Of a stretch of 45,885 nt of DNA, positions 10,761 to 18,722 are shown piece by piece. Both the position numbers and the translations under genes were made by a program. Numbering within the stretch: position 1 is the first letter of the stretch; each line of letters starts with the position of its first letter. This stretch comes from Xylanimonas oleitrophica (GTDB taxonomy: Bacteria > Actinomycetota > Actinomycetes > Actinomycetales > Cellulomonadaceae): assembly GCF_003244315.1 (NCBI RefSeq), contig NZ_QKWH01000019.1, positions 1 to 45,885 of the forward strand, given 5' to 3'. The notes below the pieces were generated by a model that saw only the letters and a list, made by a program, of their open reading frames with translations, ran no database searches and was not told the DNA's origin.

Positions 10761-13105
10761 CGATCTTCGCCAGCGCGGTGAACGGCCCGGACGGGCGCCC
10801 CTACGACCAGATCCGGCTCGCGGGCGTCAGTGCCACGGGGCACCACGGGGTGTTCCGGCACGAGCGCGAGCAAGGCCAGGAGTTCCGGGCCGACGTGGTG
10901 CTCCACCTCGACACGCGGCCCGCGGCGGCCGGTGACCGGCTCGACGACACCGTGAGCTACGCCGACGTGGCGCAGGGTGTGCACGACGTGCTCGCCGGGT
11001 CGCCCGCCGAACTCGTCGAGACGGTCGCCGAGCGCGTCGCCGCAGTGGTGCTCGCCCACCCGGGGGTCGTCGCCGTCGACGTGCGCGTCCACAAGCCGCA
11101 GGCGCCCATCCCGGTGCCGTTCGACGACGTCGAGGTCGCGATCCGCCGGGACCGCACCAAGGTGCCGGTCGTGGGCGTGGGCGCTGCCGATGCCGAGCCC
11201 CGGGCGGAACTGGCGCAGGCAGCACCGGTGGCGGACGAGCCGGCCGAGCGGAGCACCTCCCAGACGGTTCCCGCCGCGGAGCCGGCCGCCGCGGCCCTCG
11301 CGGAGCCCGCCGTGCTGCCGGTCGCCGTGCCTCTCCCGGTCCCGGCGGCGGAGCCGCCGCGCCGCGCGGCGCAGGCGCCCGTGCCGGCGGCGGAGCCCGC
11401 CCCGGCCCCCTCGGCCGCGAACCGGCTCGACGTCGACCCGCCCGAGCCCGTCGAGGTGGTGCTCGCCATCGGCGCCAACCTCGGTGACGCCCACGGGACG
11501 CTCCGCCAGGCCGTCACGGACCTGGACCGGTTGCCGGGCATCCAGGTCATGGAGGTCTCGCCGCTGGCCCGCACCACCGCGGTGGGTGGCCCCGCGGACC
11601 AGCCCGACTACCTCAACGCGGTGCTCGTCGCCCGGACGACGCTGTCGCCCCGCGGGCTGCTGCGTGCCGCGCACTCGGTCGAGGCCGCTCACGGGCGGGT
11701 GCGTGACGAGCACTGGGGACCCCGGACGCTCGACGTCGACATCGTGCGCTACGGCTCCCTCGTGGTGCAGGCCGACGACCTGGTGCTGCCTCACCCGCGC
11801 GCCCACGAGCGTGCGTTCGTGCTGGTGCCGTGGTCGGAGATCCAGCCTGACGCGGTGCTCCCCGGCCTGGGCGGGGGCCCGGTGGCGCAGCTCGCGGAGA
11901 CGGCGCCCGACCGCGCCGGCATCCGTTGGATGGCGCTCGACTGGCTGACCGAGCCTGAGACGCGCTCCGGTGCGCTGGCCCTGCAGAACCCGTCGGCGCC
12001 CGCCGGAACCCCCGCTGCTGGTCGTCCCGAGGAGGGCGCGGCGTCCGGGGCGGTGCCGGCGTCGGCCGAACCGCCCGTGTCCGCGGCCTTCGCGTCCGCG
12101 GAGGGGCGCCCGGCCTCGGGTCCCGCGGGGCACGCGCCCGTGCCGCACGAACCTGCGCCGCACCCCGCCGCGCCTGCGCCCCACGAGCCTGTGCCCCACG
12201 AGCCCGTGCCCCACGCGCCCGTCCCGCCTGCGCCGGACGACGGCGGAGCGGACGAGCGCACGCGGTCGTCGTACGGTGCTGCTGCCGGTGCCTCGTGGTC
12301 CGGGGAGCAGCCGTACGCGCCGGTGACCCGTCCTGAGGACGCCTACCGTCAGCAGCCGTACGACCAGCACCGTGACCAGCCGTACGACCAGCCGTACGAC
12401 CAGCCGTACGACCAGGAGGCGCACGACCGCGACGTGCGGCCGGTGCGGCGCCAGGACCGTCATGGCCAGGAGGACCGGTACGGCCAGGATCCTCACCCAC
12501 AGGATCAGCACGGCCAAGACGCCTACCGCGAGCAGGCATACGGACACGAGGCGCCCGGCAGCCGCGCGGACGAGGGACAGCACGGCAGCCCGGCGTACGA
12601 GCAGGAGCTCTCCGGTCAGCAGCCCTACGAGCCGGTATGGGCACCGGCTGAGCCGCAGCGCCCGCAGGACCCGTTCCAGCAGCAGGCGTCGTCCGTGCCG
12701 GAGCCGGTGGCGCCGCGCCCGTTCACGCCTGAGGCCCCGCCGTCGTCCCGCCCGCAGGAGGCGGTGCCCCCGGCGCCGGCGCCGGAGCCGCTCGCGCCGC
12801 GTCCGTTCGCGCCCGAGGCCCCGCCGTCGTCCCGCCCGCAGGAGACGGTCCCGGAGCCGGTGGCTCCGCGCCCGTTCACGCCGCCCGCGCCGTCGGTACC
12901 GCCGGCACAGCCCCGGGACGAGGGCGCGCTGCCCGCCTGGGCCCCGCCGACGCCGTCGGAGGGCATGCCGGGCACGCCGCCGCCGGCTGGCACGCCGCCG
13001 ACGACGGCGACGCCGCGGACGACGGGCCACGCCCGCGCCGACGGCGGACGGCCGGAGGACGACGCGGACCGCTGGACGTCGTACGACCCGCGCGACGGGC
13101 GCTGA
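10757..13105 (+). CDS. folK: FolB-FolK fusion (dihydroneopterin aldolase / HPPK) with a long disordered tail
   Basis: This 782-residue protein joins two folate enzymes. Residues about 16-131 are dihydroneopterin aldolase (GVSATGHHGVFRHEREQGQEF, then DTVSYADVA and PQAPIPVPFDDVEVAI). An Ala/Pro-rich linker spans about 132-230. Residues about 232-397 are 6-hydroxymethyl-dihydropterin pyrophosphokinase (AIGANLGD, NAVLVARTTLSP, WGPRTLDVDIVRYG, LPHPRAHERAFVLVP). The last 385 residues match no domain I know; they are rich in Pro, Ala, Gln, Tyr and acidic residues, and contain HEPVP repeats, PYDQ repeats and APRPFTPEAPPSSRPQE repeats. FolB-FolK fusions are known in actinobacteria; a tail this long is unusual. 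The ATG at 10757 overlaps the folP stop, and the frame is continuous to 13105. The tail could be a real linker-like region or a separate lost reading frame; base composition favours real coding. Confidence 0.9.
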   Translation: MTIFASAVNGPDGRPYDQIRLAGVSATGHHGVFRHEREQGQEFRADVVLHLDTRPAAAGDRLDDTVSYADVAQGVHDVLAGSPAELVETVAERVAAVVLAHPGVVAVDVRVHKPQAPIPVPFDDVEVAIRRDRTKVPVVGVGAADAEPRAELAQAAPVADEPAERSTSQTVPAAEPAAAALAEPAVLPVAVPLPVPAAEPPRRAAQAPVPAAEPAPAPSAANRLDVDPPEPVEVVLAIGANLGDAHGTLRQAVTDLDRLPGIQVMEVSPLARTTAVGGPADQPDYLNAVLVARTTLSPRGLLRAAHSVEAAHGRVRDEHWGPRTLDVDIVRYGSLVVQADDLVLPHPRAHERAFVLVPWSEIQPDAVLPGLGGGPVAQLAETAPDRAGIRWMALDWLTEPETRSGALALQNPSAPAGTPAAGRPEEGAASGAVPASAEPPVSAAFASAEGRPASGPAGHAPVPHEPAPHPAAPAPHEPVPHEPVPHAPVPPAPDDGGADERTRSSYGAAAGASWSGEQPYAPVTRPEDAYRQQPYDQHRDQPYDQPYDQPYDQEAHDRDVRPVRRQDRHGQEDRYGQDPHPQDQHGQDAYREQAYGHEAPGSRADEGQHGSPAYEQELSGQQPYEPVWAPAEPQRPQDPFQQQASSVPEPVAPRPFTPEAPPSSRPQEAVPPAPAPEPLAPRPFAPEAPPSSRPQETVPEPVAPRPFTPPAPSVPPAQPRDEGALPAWAPPTPSEGMPGTPPPAGTPPTTATPRTTGHARADGGRPEDDADRWTSYDPRDGR
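12356..12415 (+). repeat. 12-bp tandem repeat coding for PYDQ units
   Basis: Five 12-bp units (consensus CCGTACGACCAG) run in frame within the FolB-FolK tail. The last three copies are identical and the second copy is degenerate (HRDQ). Confidence 0.9.
12697..12880 (+). repeat. Three imperfect long repeats in the FolB-FolK tail
   Basis: About 60-80 bp units encode PEPVAPRPFTPEAPPSSRPQE-like peptides three times: with VAPRPFTPEA, LAPRPFAPEA and VAPRPFTPPA. They are direct, in frame and diverged at a few positions. Confidence 0.8.
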
Positions 13106-13106
13106 C

Positions 13107-13616
13107 GTGCGCCGGACCTCTGTGCGCACCCTGGTGCCGGTCGCCCTCGGCGTGACGGTGGTCGGCACGGTGGTGATGCGTGCGCTGCGGGCCCAGGGCG
13201 TGCACCTGCCTCCGGTCCCGTGGGTCGAGCACGTCGCGCTGCTGGGGCTGGCCGCGGTGATCTTCTGGATGGGGTGGGCCGTGCGCGCCTACCAGCGGGG
13301 GGACCGGCCGGACCTCGACCCGCTGCGGGCCGCCCGGACCTTCGTGCTGGCCAAGGCGGCGGCGCTCACGGGTGCGATCCTGCTCGGCCGCTACCTGGCG
13401 TCGGTGCTCGACGTGGTCGGTGACCTCGAGGTGGCGTCGCAGCGGGAGCGCGCGGTCGCGGCGGGTGTGGCGGCGCTGTGCGCGGTGGTGCTGTCCGTGG
13501 TGGGTCTCGTGGTGGAGAAGTTCTGCGAGATCCCGCCGCCGGACGACGACGCGCAGGGTGGCGGCGGCAACGGCGGCGGGAACGGCAGCCGTGACCCGGA
13601 GCCGCTGGCGTCCTGA
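13107..13616 (+). CDS. DUF3180 family membrane protein
   Basis: This is a 169-residue predicted inner-membrane protein of the DUF3180 family, found next to folK in many actinobacteria. Four hydrophobic stretches are visible: near residues 9-25, 44-60, 75-95 and 115-135. A short cytosolic-looking tail rich in Gly/Asn (GGGGNGGGNG) follows. The GTG at 13107 begins one base after the FolB-FolK stop, so it belongs to the same operon. The function is unknown; its constant company with folate genes is only a genomic association. Confidence 0.82.
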   Translation: MRRTSVRTLVPVALGVTVVGTVVMRALRAQGVHLPPVPWVEHVALLGLAAVIFWMGWAVRAYQRGDRPDLDPLRAARTFVLAKAAALTGAILLGRYLASVLDVVGDLEVASQRERAVAAGVAALCAVVLSVVGLVVEKFCEIPPPDDDAQGGGGNGGGNGSRDPEPLAS

Positions 13617-13670
13617 ACGGGCAGGCCACGGCGCGCGGGCGAGGGCCCGTGCAGGTGCGAGGATGGCGTC

Positions 13671-14162
13671 ATGACTGGTGCCGCCGCCCCGTTCGAGCCT
13701 GACGGCGTGGAGTTCCGCAGCGTGTCACCCCGGCTGGTGACCGCCCGCCTGCTCTCGGGCGGCCTCGTCGCCGCGGTGCCCTTCGCGGTGGGGGCGGTCC
13801 TCGCGGTGGTGTTCTCGCCCTGGTGGTGGATCCTGGCCGGGGTGCCTGCGGCGTCCTACCTGGGCGCGGTGCTGCTGGTGCCTCGTCAGGTGCGGGCGCT
13901 GGGCTACGCGGAGCGTGACGACGACCTGCTGGTGCGGCGCGGGATCTTGTTCCGCTCCCTGGTGGTCGTGCCGTACGGGCGCATGCAGTACGTCGACGTC
14001 CAGGCAGGGCCGCTGGACCGGCGGCTGGGGATCGCGCAGGTGCAGCTGCACACGGCGGCCGCGGCGACGGACGCGACGATCCCGGGGCTGCCGCCGGAGG
14101 AGGCCGAGCGTCTTCGTGACCGGCTCTCGGCACGCGGCGAGGCGAGGCTGGCGGGGCTGTGA
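13671..14162 (+). CDS. PH domain-containing membrane protein (YdbS-like, bPH2)
   Basis: This 163-residue protein has two adjacent membrane helices (about 25-67), then a bacterial PH-like (bPH2, former DUF304) domain. The domain is recognised by DDLLVRRGILFRSLVVVPYGRMQYVDVQAGPLDRRLGIAQVQLHTA. It is paired with a longer multi-domain partner starting at 14159, the arrangement of ydbS-ydbT in Bacillus. The ATG at 13671 has GAGGA upstream. The two genes overlap by four bases. The biochemical role of this family is not settled; in Bacillus the pair is linked to envelope stress and resistance to antimicrobials. Confidence 0.82.
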   Translation: MTGAAAPFEPDGVEFRSVSPRLVTARLLSGGLVAAVPFAVGAVLAVVFSPWWWILAGVPAASYLGAVLLVPRQVRALGYAERDDDLLVRRGILFRSLVVVPYGRMQYVDVQAGPLDRRLGIAQVQLHTAAAATDATIPGLPPEEAERLRDRLSARGEARLAGL

Positions 14163-15910
14163 GCGTGCCGGGTGCGGCTCCTGAGGAGCTGGAGTGGCGC
14201 CGTCTGCACCCCGTGACGCCGCTCGTGCGCGGGTGGACCGTGGTGGCGGTGGCCCTGGCCTTCATCGGTCAGCAGAGCCTCGAGCAGGCCGGTGAGGCGG
14301 CCGAGGTGGCGGGCCGGGTGGCGGGCCTGTGGTGGATGCTGCTGCTCGGCGTGGCGGGGCTGGCGCTGGTGGCTTTCGGTTACGCGGCGCTGGCGTGGCG
14401 CATGACGGCGTACGCGGTGGGGGACGACGACGTCCACCTGCGCAAGGGGGTGCTGTTCCGCCAGCAGCGGCACGCGCGCCTGGACCGGCTCCAGGCGGTG
14501 GACATCCGCCAGCCGTTGCTGGCCCGCCTGTTCGGCCTGGCGGAGCTGACGCTCGAGGTGGCGGGCGGGAGCGGGTCGGCGGTGGCGATCGGGTTCCTGC
14601 GGGAGCCGGACGCGCGGCGCCTGCGTGCCGAGCTGCTCGCGCGCGCCGCGGGGGTGCGGGCGCGTCGGGAGCCGGGCCGTGCCGAGGCTCCCGGTCCGGG
14701 GAGCGCGGGCCCGGGCGCGGGCACCGCGCCGTCGGCCGCTGCGGCCGGCACCGCGGCCGGCACCGCGGCCGGCACCGCGGACGGCGCGGCAGCAGGCACG
14801 GCAGCAGGCACGGCGGACGCCGTGGTGGACGCTGCGCCGGGCGGTCCGGCTGACGCCGGGACGCCGACGGTGCCTTCGCTCTCGGGGGCTCCTCAGGTCG
14901 CACCGGAGGCGGAGGAGGCCCCGGAGGAGGAGGTGTACGCCGTCCCGCCGGGCAGGCTGCTGCACTCCTTGGCGCGCTCGCCGGGCCTGTGGATCACTGC
15001 GCTGATGATCCTGGGCGTGGTGGTCGCGGCGCTGGTGACCCGCAGCGTGGGCGTGCTGGTCTCCGCCGCGCCTGCGGTGCTGGGCGGCGGCGGGTACCTC
15101 TTCCAGCGGTTCGCGGGGGAGTTCGGGTTCCGCGCGGCGCTGTCCCCGGACGGCATCCGGCTGCGTCACGGGCTGCTGGAGACGCGTGCCCAGACGATCC
15201 CGCCGGGCCGCGTGCAGGCGGTGTCGCTCACGCAGGGCCCGTTCTGGCGCGGGCCGGACTGGTGGCGCGTCAAGGTGAACGTGGCCGGGTACCAGAGCGA
15301 CGACGGCAACGACTCGCAGAACGTGCTGCTGCCCGTGGGCACGCGGCAGGAGGCGCTGACGGCGCTGTGGCTGGTGCTGCCCGACCTGGGTACCGAGGAC
15401 CCGGTGCGGCTCCTGGACGAGGGGCTGACGGGGTCGGCGCCGGACGGGGCGTTCACGACGGCGCCGCGGCGGGCCCGCCTGCTGGACCCCGTGGCGTGGC
15501 GGCGGCACGGGTACGCGGTCACGGACCGTGCGCTCCTGCTGCGGCACGGGCGCGTCGTGCGCCGCCTGGAGGTGGTGCCGCACGAGCGCACGCAGTCCTT
15601 GGCCGTGCAGCAGGGCCCGTGGCAGCGCCGGCTGGGCCTGGCCACGTTCACGGTGCACTCGACGCCGGGGCCGGTCTCGCCCGGCGTGCCGCACATCGAC
15701 GCGGCCGATGCCGGCCGGTTGCTGGAGGAGCAGGCGGCCCGGGCGCGCGCCGCTCGGGCCCTGGCCGGCCCGGAGCGGTGGATGCTGCGGGTGTCTCAGG
15801 GGGCGTCTGCCGCGGACGCCGTCGCGCCCGAGACGGCTGAGGCGGCTGAGACGGCTGAGACGGCCGAGCACCCCGCGGGCGCGGCACGGGCGGCGGAGGA
15901 GCAGCCGTGA
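14159..15910 (+). CDS. PH domain-containing membrane protein (YdbT-like, multiple bPH2 domains)
   Basis: This 583-residue membrane protein carries repeated bPH2 units. Unit one is near residues 75-165 (DDDVHLRKGVLFRQQRHARLDRLQAVDIRQPLLARLFGLAELTLEVAGG). Unit two is near 325-400 (FRAALSPDGIRLRHGLLETRAQTIPPGRVQAVSLTQGPFWRG). Unit three is near 450-520 (YAVTDRALLLRHGRVVRRLEVVPHERTQSLAVQQGPWQRRLGLATFTVHST). Hydrophobic pairs precede units one and two. Between units one and two is an Ala/Gly/Thr-rich linker made by a 12-bp tandem repeat. The GTG at 14159 overlaps the preceding stop, and the end overlaps the next gene. It very likely works with the preceding small PH protein as one membrane complex. 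Confidence 0.82.
   Translation: MSVPGAAPEELEWRRLHPVTPLVRGWTVVAVALAFIGQQSLEQAGEAAEVAGRVAGLWWMLLLGVAGLALVAFGYAALAWRMTAYAVGDDDVHLRKGVLFRQQRHARLDRLQAVDIRQPLLARLFGLAELTLEVAGGSGSAVAIGFLREPDARRLRAELLARAAGVRARREPGRAEAPGPGSAGPGAGTAPSAAAAGTAAGTAAGTADGAAAGTAAGTADAVVDAAPGGPADAGTPTVPSLSGAPQVAPEAEEAPEEEVYAVPPGRLLHSLARSPGLWITALMILGVVVAALVTRSVGVLVSAAPAVLGGGGYLFQRFAGEFGFRAALSPDGIRLRHGLLETRAQTIPPGRVQAVSLTQGPFWRGPDWWRVKVNVAGYQSDDGNDSQNVLLPVGTRQEALTALWLVLPDLGTEDPVRLLDEGLTGSAPDGAFTTAPRRARLLDPVAWRRHGYAVTDRALLLRHGRVVRRLEVVPHERTQSLAVQQGPWQRRLGLATFTVHSTPGPVSPGVPHIDAADAGRLLEEQAARARAARALAGPERWMLRVSQGASAADAVAPETAEAAETAETAEHPAGAARAAEEQP
14747..14818 (+). repeat. 12-bp tandem repeat in the YdbT-like linker
   Basis: Six 12-bp units (GGCACCGCGGCC and variants) encode GTAA, GTAD, GAAA units in frame. 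The first three are almost identical, the last three share a second variant. Confidence 0.9.
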
Positions 15911-16833
15911 GCGGCCGCAGGCCGGGCCGGCTCGGAGTCGGTGTGGTGGGCGCGGGGCGTGTGGGCGCCGTGCTGGGTAGCGCGCTGCGCGCGACGGGTC
16001 ACGCCGTCGTGGGGGCGAGCGGCATCAGCGAGGCGTCGCAGGAGCGGATCGCGTCCCTGCTGCCGGGGGTGCCGGTGCTGACGGTGGACGAGGTCGTGGA
16101 GCGCGCCGAGCTGGTGCTGCTCACGGTGCCCGACGAAGCCCTGCCGGAGCTGGTCGCGGGGATCGCGGGCGTCGGTGGCTGGCAGCCGGGCCAGCTCGTG
16201 GTGCACACCTCGGGGCGGCACGGCACCGCGGTGCTCGAGCCGGCGTTCCGCGCGGGTGCGATCCCGCTGGCCGTGCACCCGGCGATGACGTTCACCGGCA
16301 CGTCGCTCGACCTCGCCCGGCTGGAGGGCACCACGTTCGCGGTCACGGCCCCCGCGGCCGTGCAGCCGATCGGCCAGGCGCTGGTGGTGGAGGTGGGCGG
16401 TGAGCCGGTCGTGATCGAGGAGGCGGTGCGCCCGCTCTACCACGCGGCCCTGGCGCACGGGGCCGAGCACCTCGTCGTCCTGGTGGCCCAGGCGGCGCAG
16501 GCGCTGGAGGAGGCCGGCGTGACCGAGCCGGGCCGGGTCCTGCGCCCGTTGCTGTCGGCGGTGCTCGACGGCGCCACGCGCGCCGCGGACACGCGGGAGG
16601 ACGGCGTCGGGCCGGGGGCGGTCGCTGCCCTCGGCGGGGCGCTCGCGGCAGGGGACACGGCCACCGTGGAGGCGCACGTGGCGGCGCTGGGCGACCTCGC
16701 GGCGCGCACGGGCGCCACGGACGTGCCGGCGTCGTACGCGCAGCTGGCGCGCGGGGGAGTGCGCCGGTCGCTGGCGAGCCACCGGATCGACGCGGCGGCC
16801 GCGCAACGGCTCCTGGACGCCCTGGGGGAGTGA
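15907..16833 (+). CDS. Rossmann-like and DUF2520 domain-containing protein
   Basis: This 308-residue soluble protein has an N-terminal NAD(P)-binding fold (GVGVVGAGRVGAVLGSALRATGHAVVGASG) and a C-terminal helical DUF2520 domain (PLYHAALAHGAEHLVVLVAQAAQALEEAG). The architecture resembles pyrroline-5-carboxylate reductase and ketopantoate reductase. In many actinobacteria this gene stands directly before panC, and a role in pantothenate synthesis has been suggested on that basis. Here no panC follows; lysS comes next after 45 bases. The GTG start overlaps the previous stop (GTGA). The function remains unproven. Confidence 0.83.
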   Translation: MSGRRPGRLGVGVVGAGRVGAVLGSALRATGHAVVGASGISEASQERIASLLPGVPVLTVDEVVERAELVLLTVPDEALPELVAGIAGVGGWQPGQLVVHTSGRHGTAVLEPAFRAGAIPLAVHPAMTFTGTSLDLARLEGTTFAVTAPAAVQPIGQALVVEVGGEPVVIEEAVRPLYHAALAHGAEHLVVLVAQAAQALEEAGVTEPGRVLRPLLSAVLDGATRAADTREDGVGPGAVAALGGALAAGDTATVEAHVAALGDLAARTGATDVPASYAQLARGGVRRSLASHRIDAAAAQRLLDALGE

Positions 16834-16866
16834 CGAGCGTCCCGGAGAGCCGCTGCCGGCCGCCGG

Positions 16867-16872
16867 TAGAAT
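16867..16872 (+). promoter_or_regulatory. -10 element (TAGAAT), probable leaderless promoter of lysS
   Basis: TAGAAT is one of the best -10 matches in the window. It lies exactly six bases before the GTG of lysS, too close for a leader. Confidence 0.65.
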
Positions 16873-16878
16873 CGCGAG

Positions 16879-18411
16879 GTGACCTCTCCCGCGAACGCCC
16901 CTCAGTCGCCCGACGTCGACGCCCCGGAGGCGGACGACCTGCCCGAGCAGCTGCGCATCCGCCGCGAGAAGCGCGAGCGGCTGCTGGCCAAGGGTGTCGA
17001 GGCGTACCCGGTGGGGGTGCCGGTCACGCACACGATCGCCCAGGTGCGTGGGGCGTACGGCCACCTCGAGGCGGGCCAGGAGACGGACGACGTCGCCGGT
17101 GTCGCAGGCCGTGTGGTCTTCCTGCGGAACACGGGGAAGCTGTGCTTCGTCACGCTGCAGGACGGCGAGGGGAACCGGCTGCAGGCCATGCTGAGCCTGG
17201 CGGAGGTGGGTGAGGAGTCCCTCGCCGAATTCAAGTCGGACGTCGATCTCGGGGACCACCTGTTCGTGCACGGCCGGATCGGTTCTTCGCGCCGTGGTGA
17301 GCTGAGCGTCTTCGCCGACTCGTGGCAGATCGCGGCGAAGTCGCTGCGGCCCCTCCCCGTGCTGCACAAGGGGCTGTCGGAGGAGTCGCGGGTGCGGCAG
17401 CGCTATGTCGACCTGATCGCGCGTCCGGAGGCGCGGGACATGGTGCGGCTGCGCGCGAACGTGGTGCGTTCCCTGCGCGAGAACTTCCACCGCCGTGGTT
17501 ATCTCGAGGTCGAGACGCCGATGCTGCAGACGGTGGCCTCGGGTGCGGCGGCACGTCCTTTCCAGACGCACATGAACGCCTATGACATCGAGCTGTTCCT
17601 GCGTATCGCGCCCGAGCTGTTCCTCAAGCGCGCTGTCGTCGGTGGTGTCGAGCGCGTCTTCGAGATCAACCGCAACTTCCGCAACGAGGGCGCGGACTCC
17701 ACGCACTCGCCCGAGTTCGCCATGGTGGAGGCTTACGAGGCGTACGGCGACTACGACACGATGGCGGCGCTCACGCAGGACCTGGTGCAGACGGCGGCGC
17801 AGGATGCGCTGGGCACCACGCTCGTGACGCTCCCGGACGGCGAGGAGTACGACCTGGGCGGCGAGTGGGCGCAGCTGACGATGTACGGCTCGCTGTCGGA
17901 GTCGCTGGGCGAGGAGATCACGCCCCAGACGTCGGTGGAGCACCTGCTGGCGATCGGCGACCGGCTGGGCCTGGAGCTGGAGAGGAAGGCGGTCAGCCAC
18001 GGCAAGCTGGTCGAGGAGCTGTGGGAGCACCAGGTGGGCGACCACCTGTACGCACCGACGTTCGTGCGTGACTTCCCGGTCGAGACCTCGCCGCTGACCC
18101 GTGACCACCGCAGCATCGCGGGCCAGGTCGAGAAGTGGGACCTGTACGTGCGCGGGTTCGAGCTGGGCACGGCGTACTCCGAGCTGGTGGACCCGGTGAT
18201 CCAGCGGCAGCGTTTCGAGGCGCAGGCGCTGCTGGCCGCCGCGGGCGACGACGAGGCGATGCGCCTGGACGAGGACTTCCTGACGGCGATGGAATACGCG
18301 ATGCCGCCGGCCGGCGGAATGGGTATGGGCATCGACCGCCTGCTGATGGCGCTGACCGGTCTCGGGGTTCGCGAGACCATTCTGTTCCCGCTGGTGAAGC
18401 CGCAGGCCTGA
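16879..18411 (+). CDS. lysS: Lysyl-tRNA synthetase, class II
   Basis: LysS charges tRNA-Lys with lysine in the cytoplasm. The 510-residue protein has an N-terminal OB-fold anticodon domain (about 60-180, with [24 protein letters not shown]) and a class II catalytic core. Motif 2 is [20 protein letters not shown], and motif 3 is [16 protein letters not shown] near the C-terminus. Length fits the family. The GTG start lies six bases after a TAGAAT -10 element and lacks a Shine-Dalgarno sequence, so the message is probably leaderless. A small membrane-protein gene follows after 14 bases with its ribosome site inside the lysS stop region. Confidence 0.97.
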   Translation: MTSPANAPQSPDVDAPEADDLPEQLRIRREKRERLLAKGVEAYPVGVPVTHTIAQVRGAYGHLEAGQETDDVAGVAGRVVFLRNTGKLCFVTLQDGEGNRLQAMLSLAEVGEESLAEFKSDVDLGDHLFVHGRIGSSRRGELSVFADSWQIAAKSLRPLPVLHKGLSEESRVRQRYVDLIARPEARDMVRLRANVVRSLRENFHRRGYLEVETPMLQTVASGAAARPFQTHMNAYDIELFLRIAPELFLKRAVVGGVERVFEINRNFRNEGADSTHSPEFAMVEAYEAYGDYDTMAALTQDLVQTAAQDALGTTLVTLPDGEEYDLGGEWAQLTMYGSLSESLGEEITPQTSVEHLLAIGDRLGLELERKAVSHGKLVEELWEHQVGDHLYAPTFVRDFPVETSPLTRDHRSIAGQVEKWDLYVRGFELGTAYSELVDPVIQRQRFEAQALLAAAGDDEAMRLDEDFLTAMEYAMPPAGGMGMGIDRLLMALTGLGVRETILFPLVKPQA

Positions 18412-18425
18412 GGAATCGAATTCGT

Positions 18426-18629
18426 ATGGACACCTTTCTTGCCGCCCTGGCGGCGCTCACGCCCTCGGTGGGCGTCGGCCTGATCTTCTGGTTCGCGATG
18501 CGTAAGATCGTGCGTGCGGACAGGAACGAGCGAGAGGCGTTCGCGCGTCTCGATGCGCAGGAGGCGCAGGAGCACCGCCAGCGGATTCAGGAATCGCAGC
18601 GCGGAAACTCGGGGACCGTCGCCCAATAG
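18426..18629 (+). CDS. Small single-pass membrane protein of unknown function
   Basis: This is a 67-residue protein with one hydrophobic helix near the N-terminus (about 3-26, LAALAALTPSVGVGLIFWFAM). A strongly charged helical tail follows (RKIVRADRNEREAFARLDAQEAQEHRQRIQE) that could form a coiled coil. A GAGGAA ribosome site overlaps the lysS stop and lies nine bases before the ATG, so it is co-transcribed with lysS. I recall similar short proteins between lysS and lsr2 in related actinobacteria, but I know no function. It reads as a small membrane anchor or regulator. Confidence 0.7.
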   Translation: MDTFLAALAALTPSVGVGLIFWFAMRKIVRADRNEREAFARLDAQEAQEHRQRIQESQRGNSGTVAQ

Positions 18630-18650
18630 CACATTATGTTGCGTGTTCCG

Positions 18651-18679
18651 TTGACACCGGAAAGTGATTCGGTCATGCT
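18651..18679 (+). promoter_or_regulatory. Promoter of lsr2 (TTGACA - 17 - CATGCT)
   Basis: A perfect TTGACA -35 (18651-18656) is followed after 17 bases by CATGCT (18674-18679). The surrounding region 18630-18710 is much richer in A/T than its neighbours. Confidence 0.6.
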
Positions 18680-18690
18680 CATTGGTGCGT

Positions 18691-18700
18691 GAAACGTTTC
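18691..18700 (+). promoter_or_regulatory. Possible operator palindrome GAAACGTTTC
   Basis: This perfect 10-bp palindrome lies about 6-15 bases after the expected lsr2 transcription start, ahead of the GGAAGG ribosome site. It resembles LacI-family half-sites but is short. Confidence 0.3.
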
Positions 18701-18722
18701 CTTACCGGAAGGCGGTCCCTTC

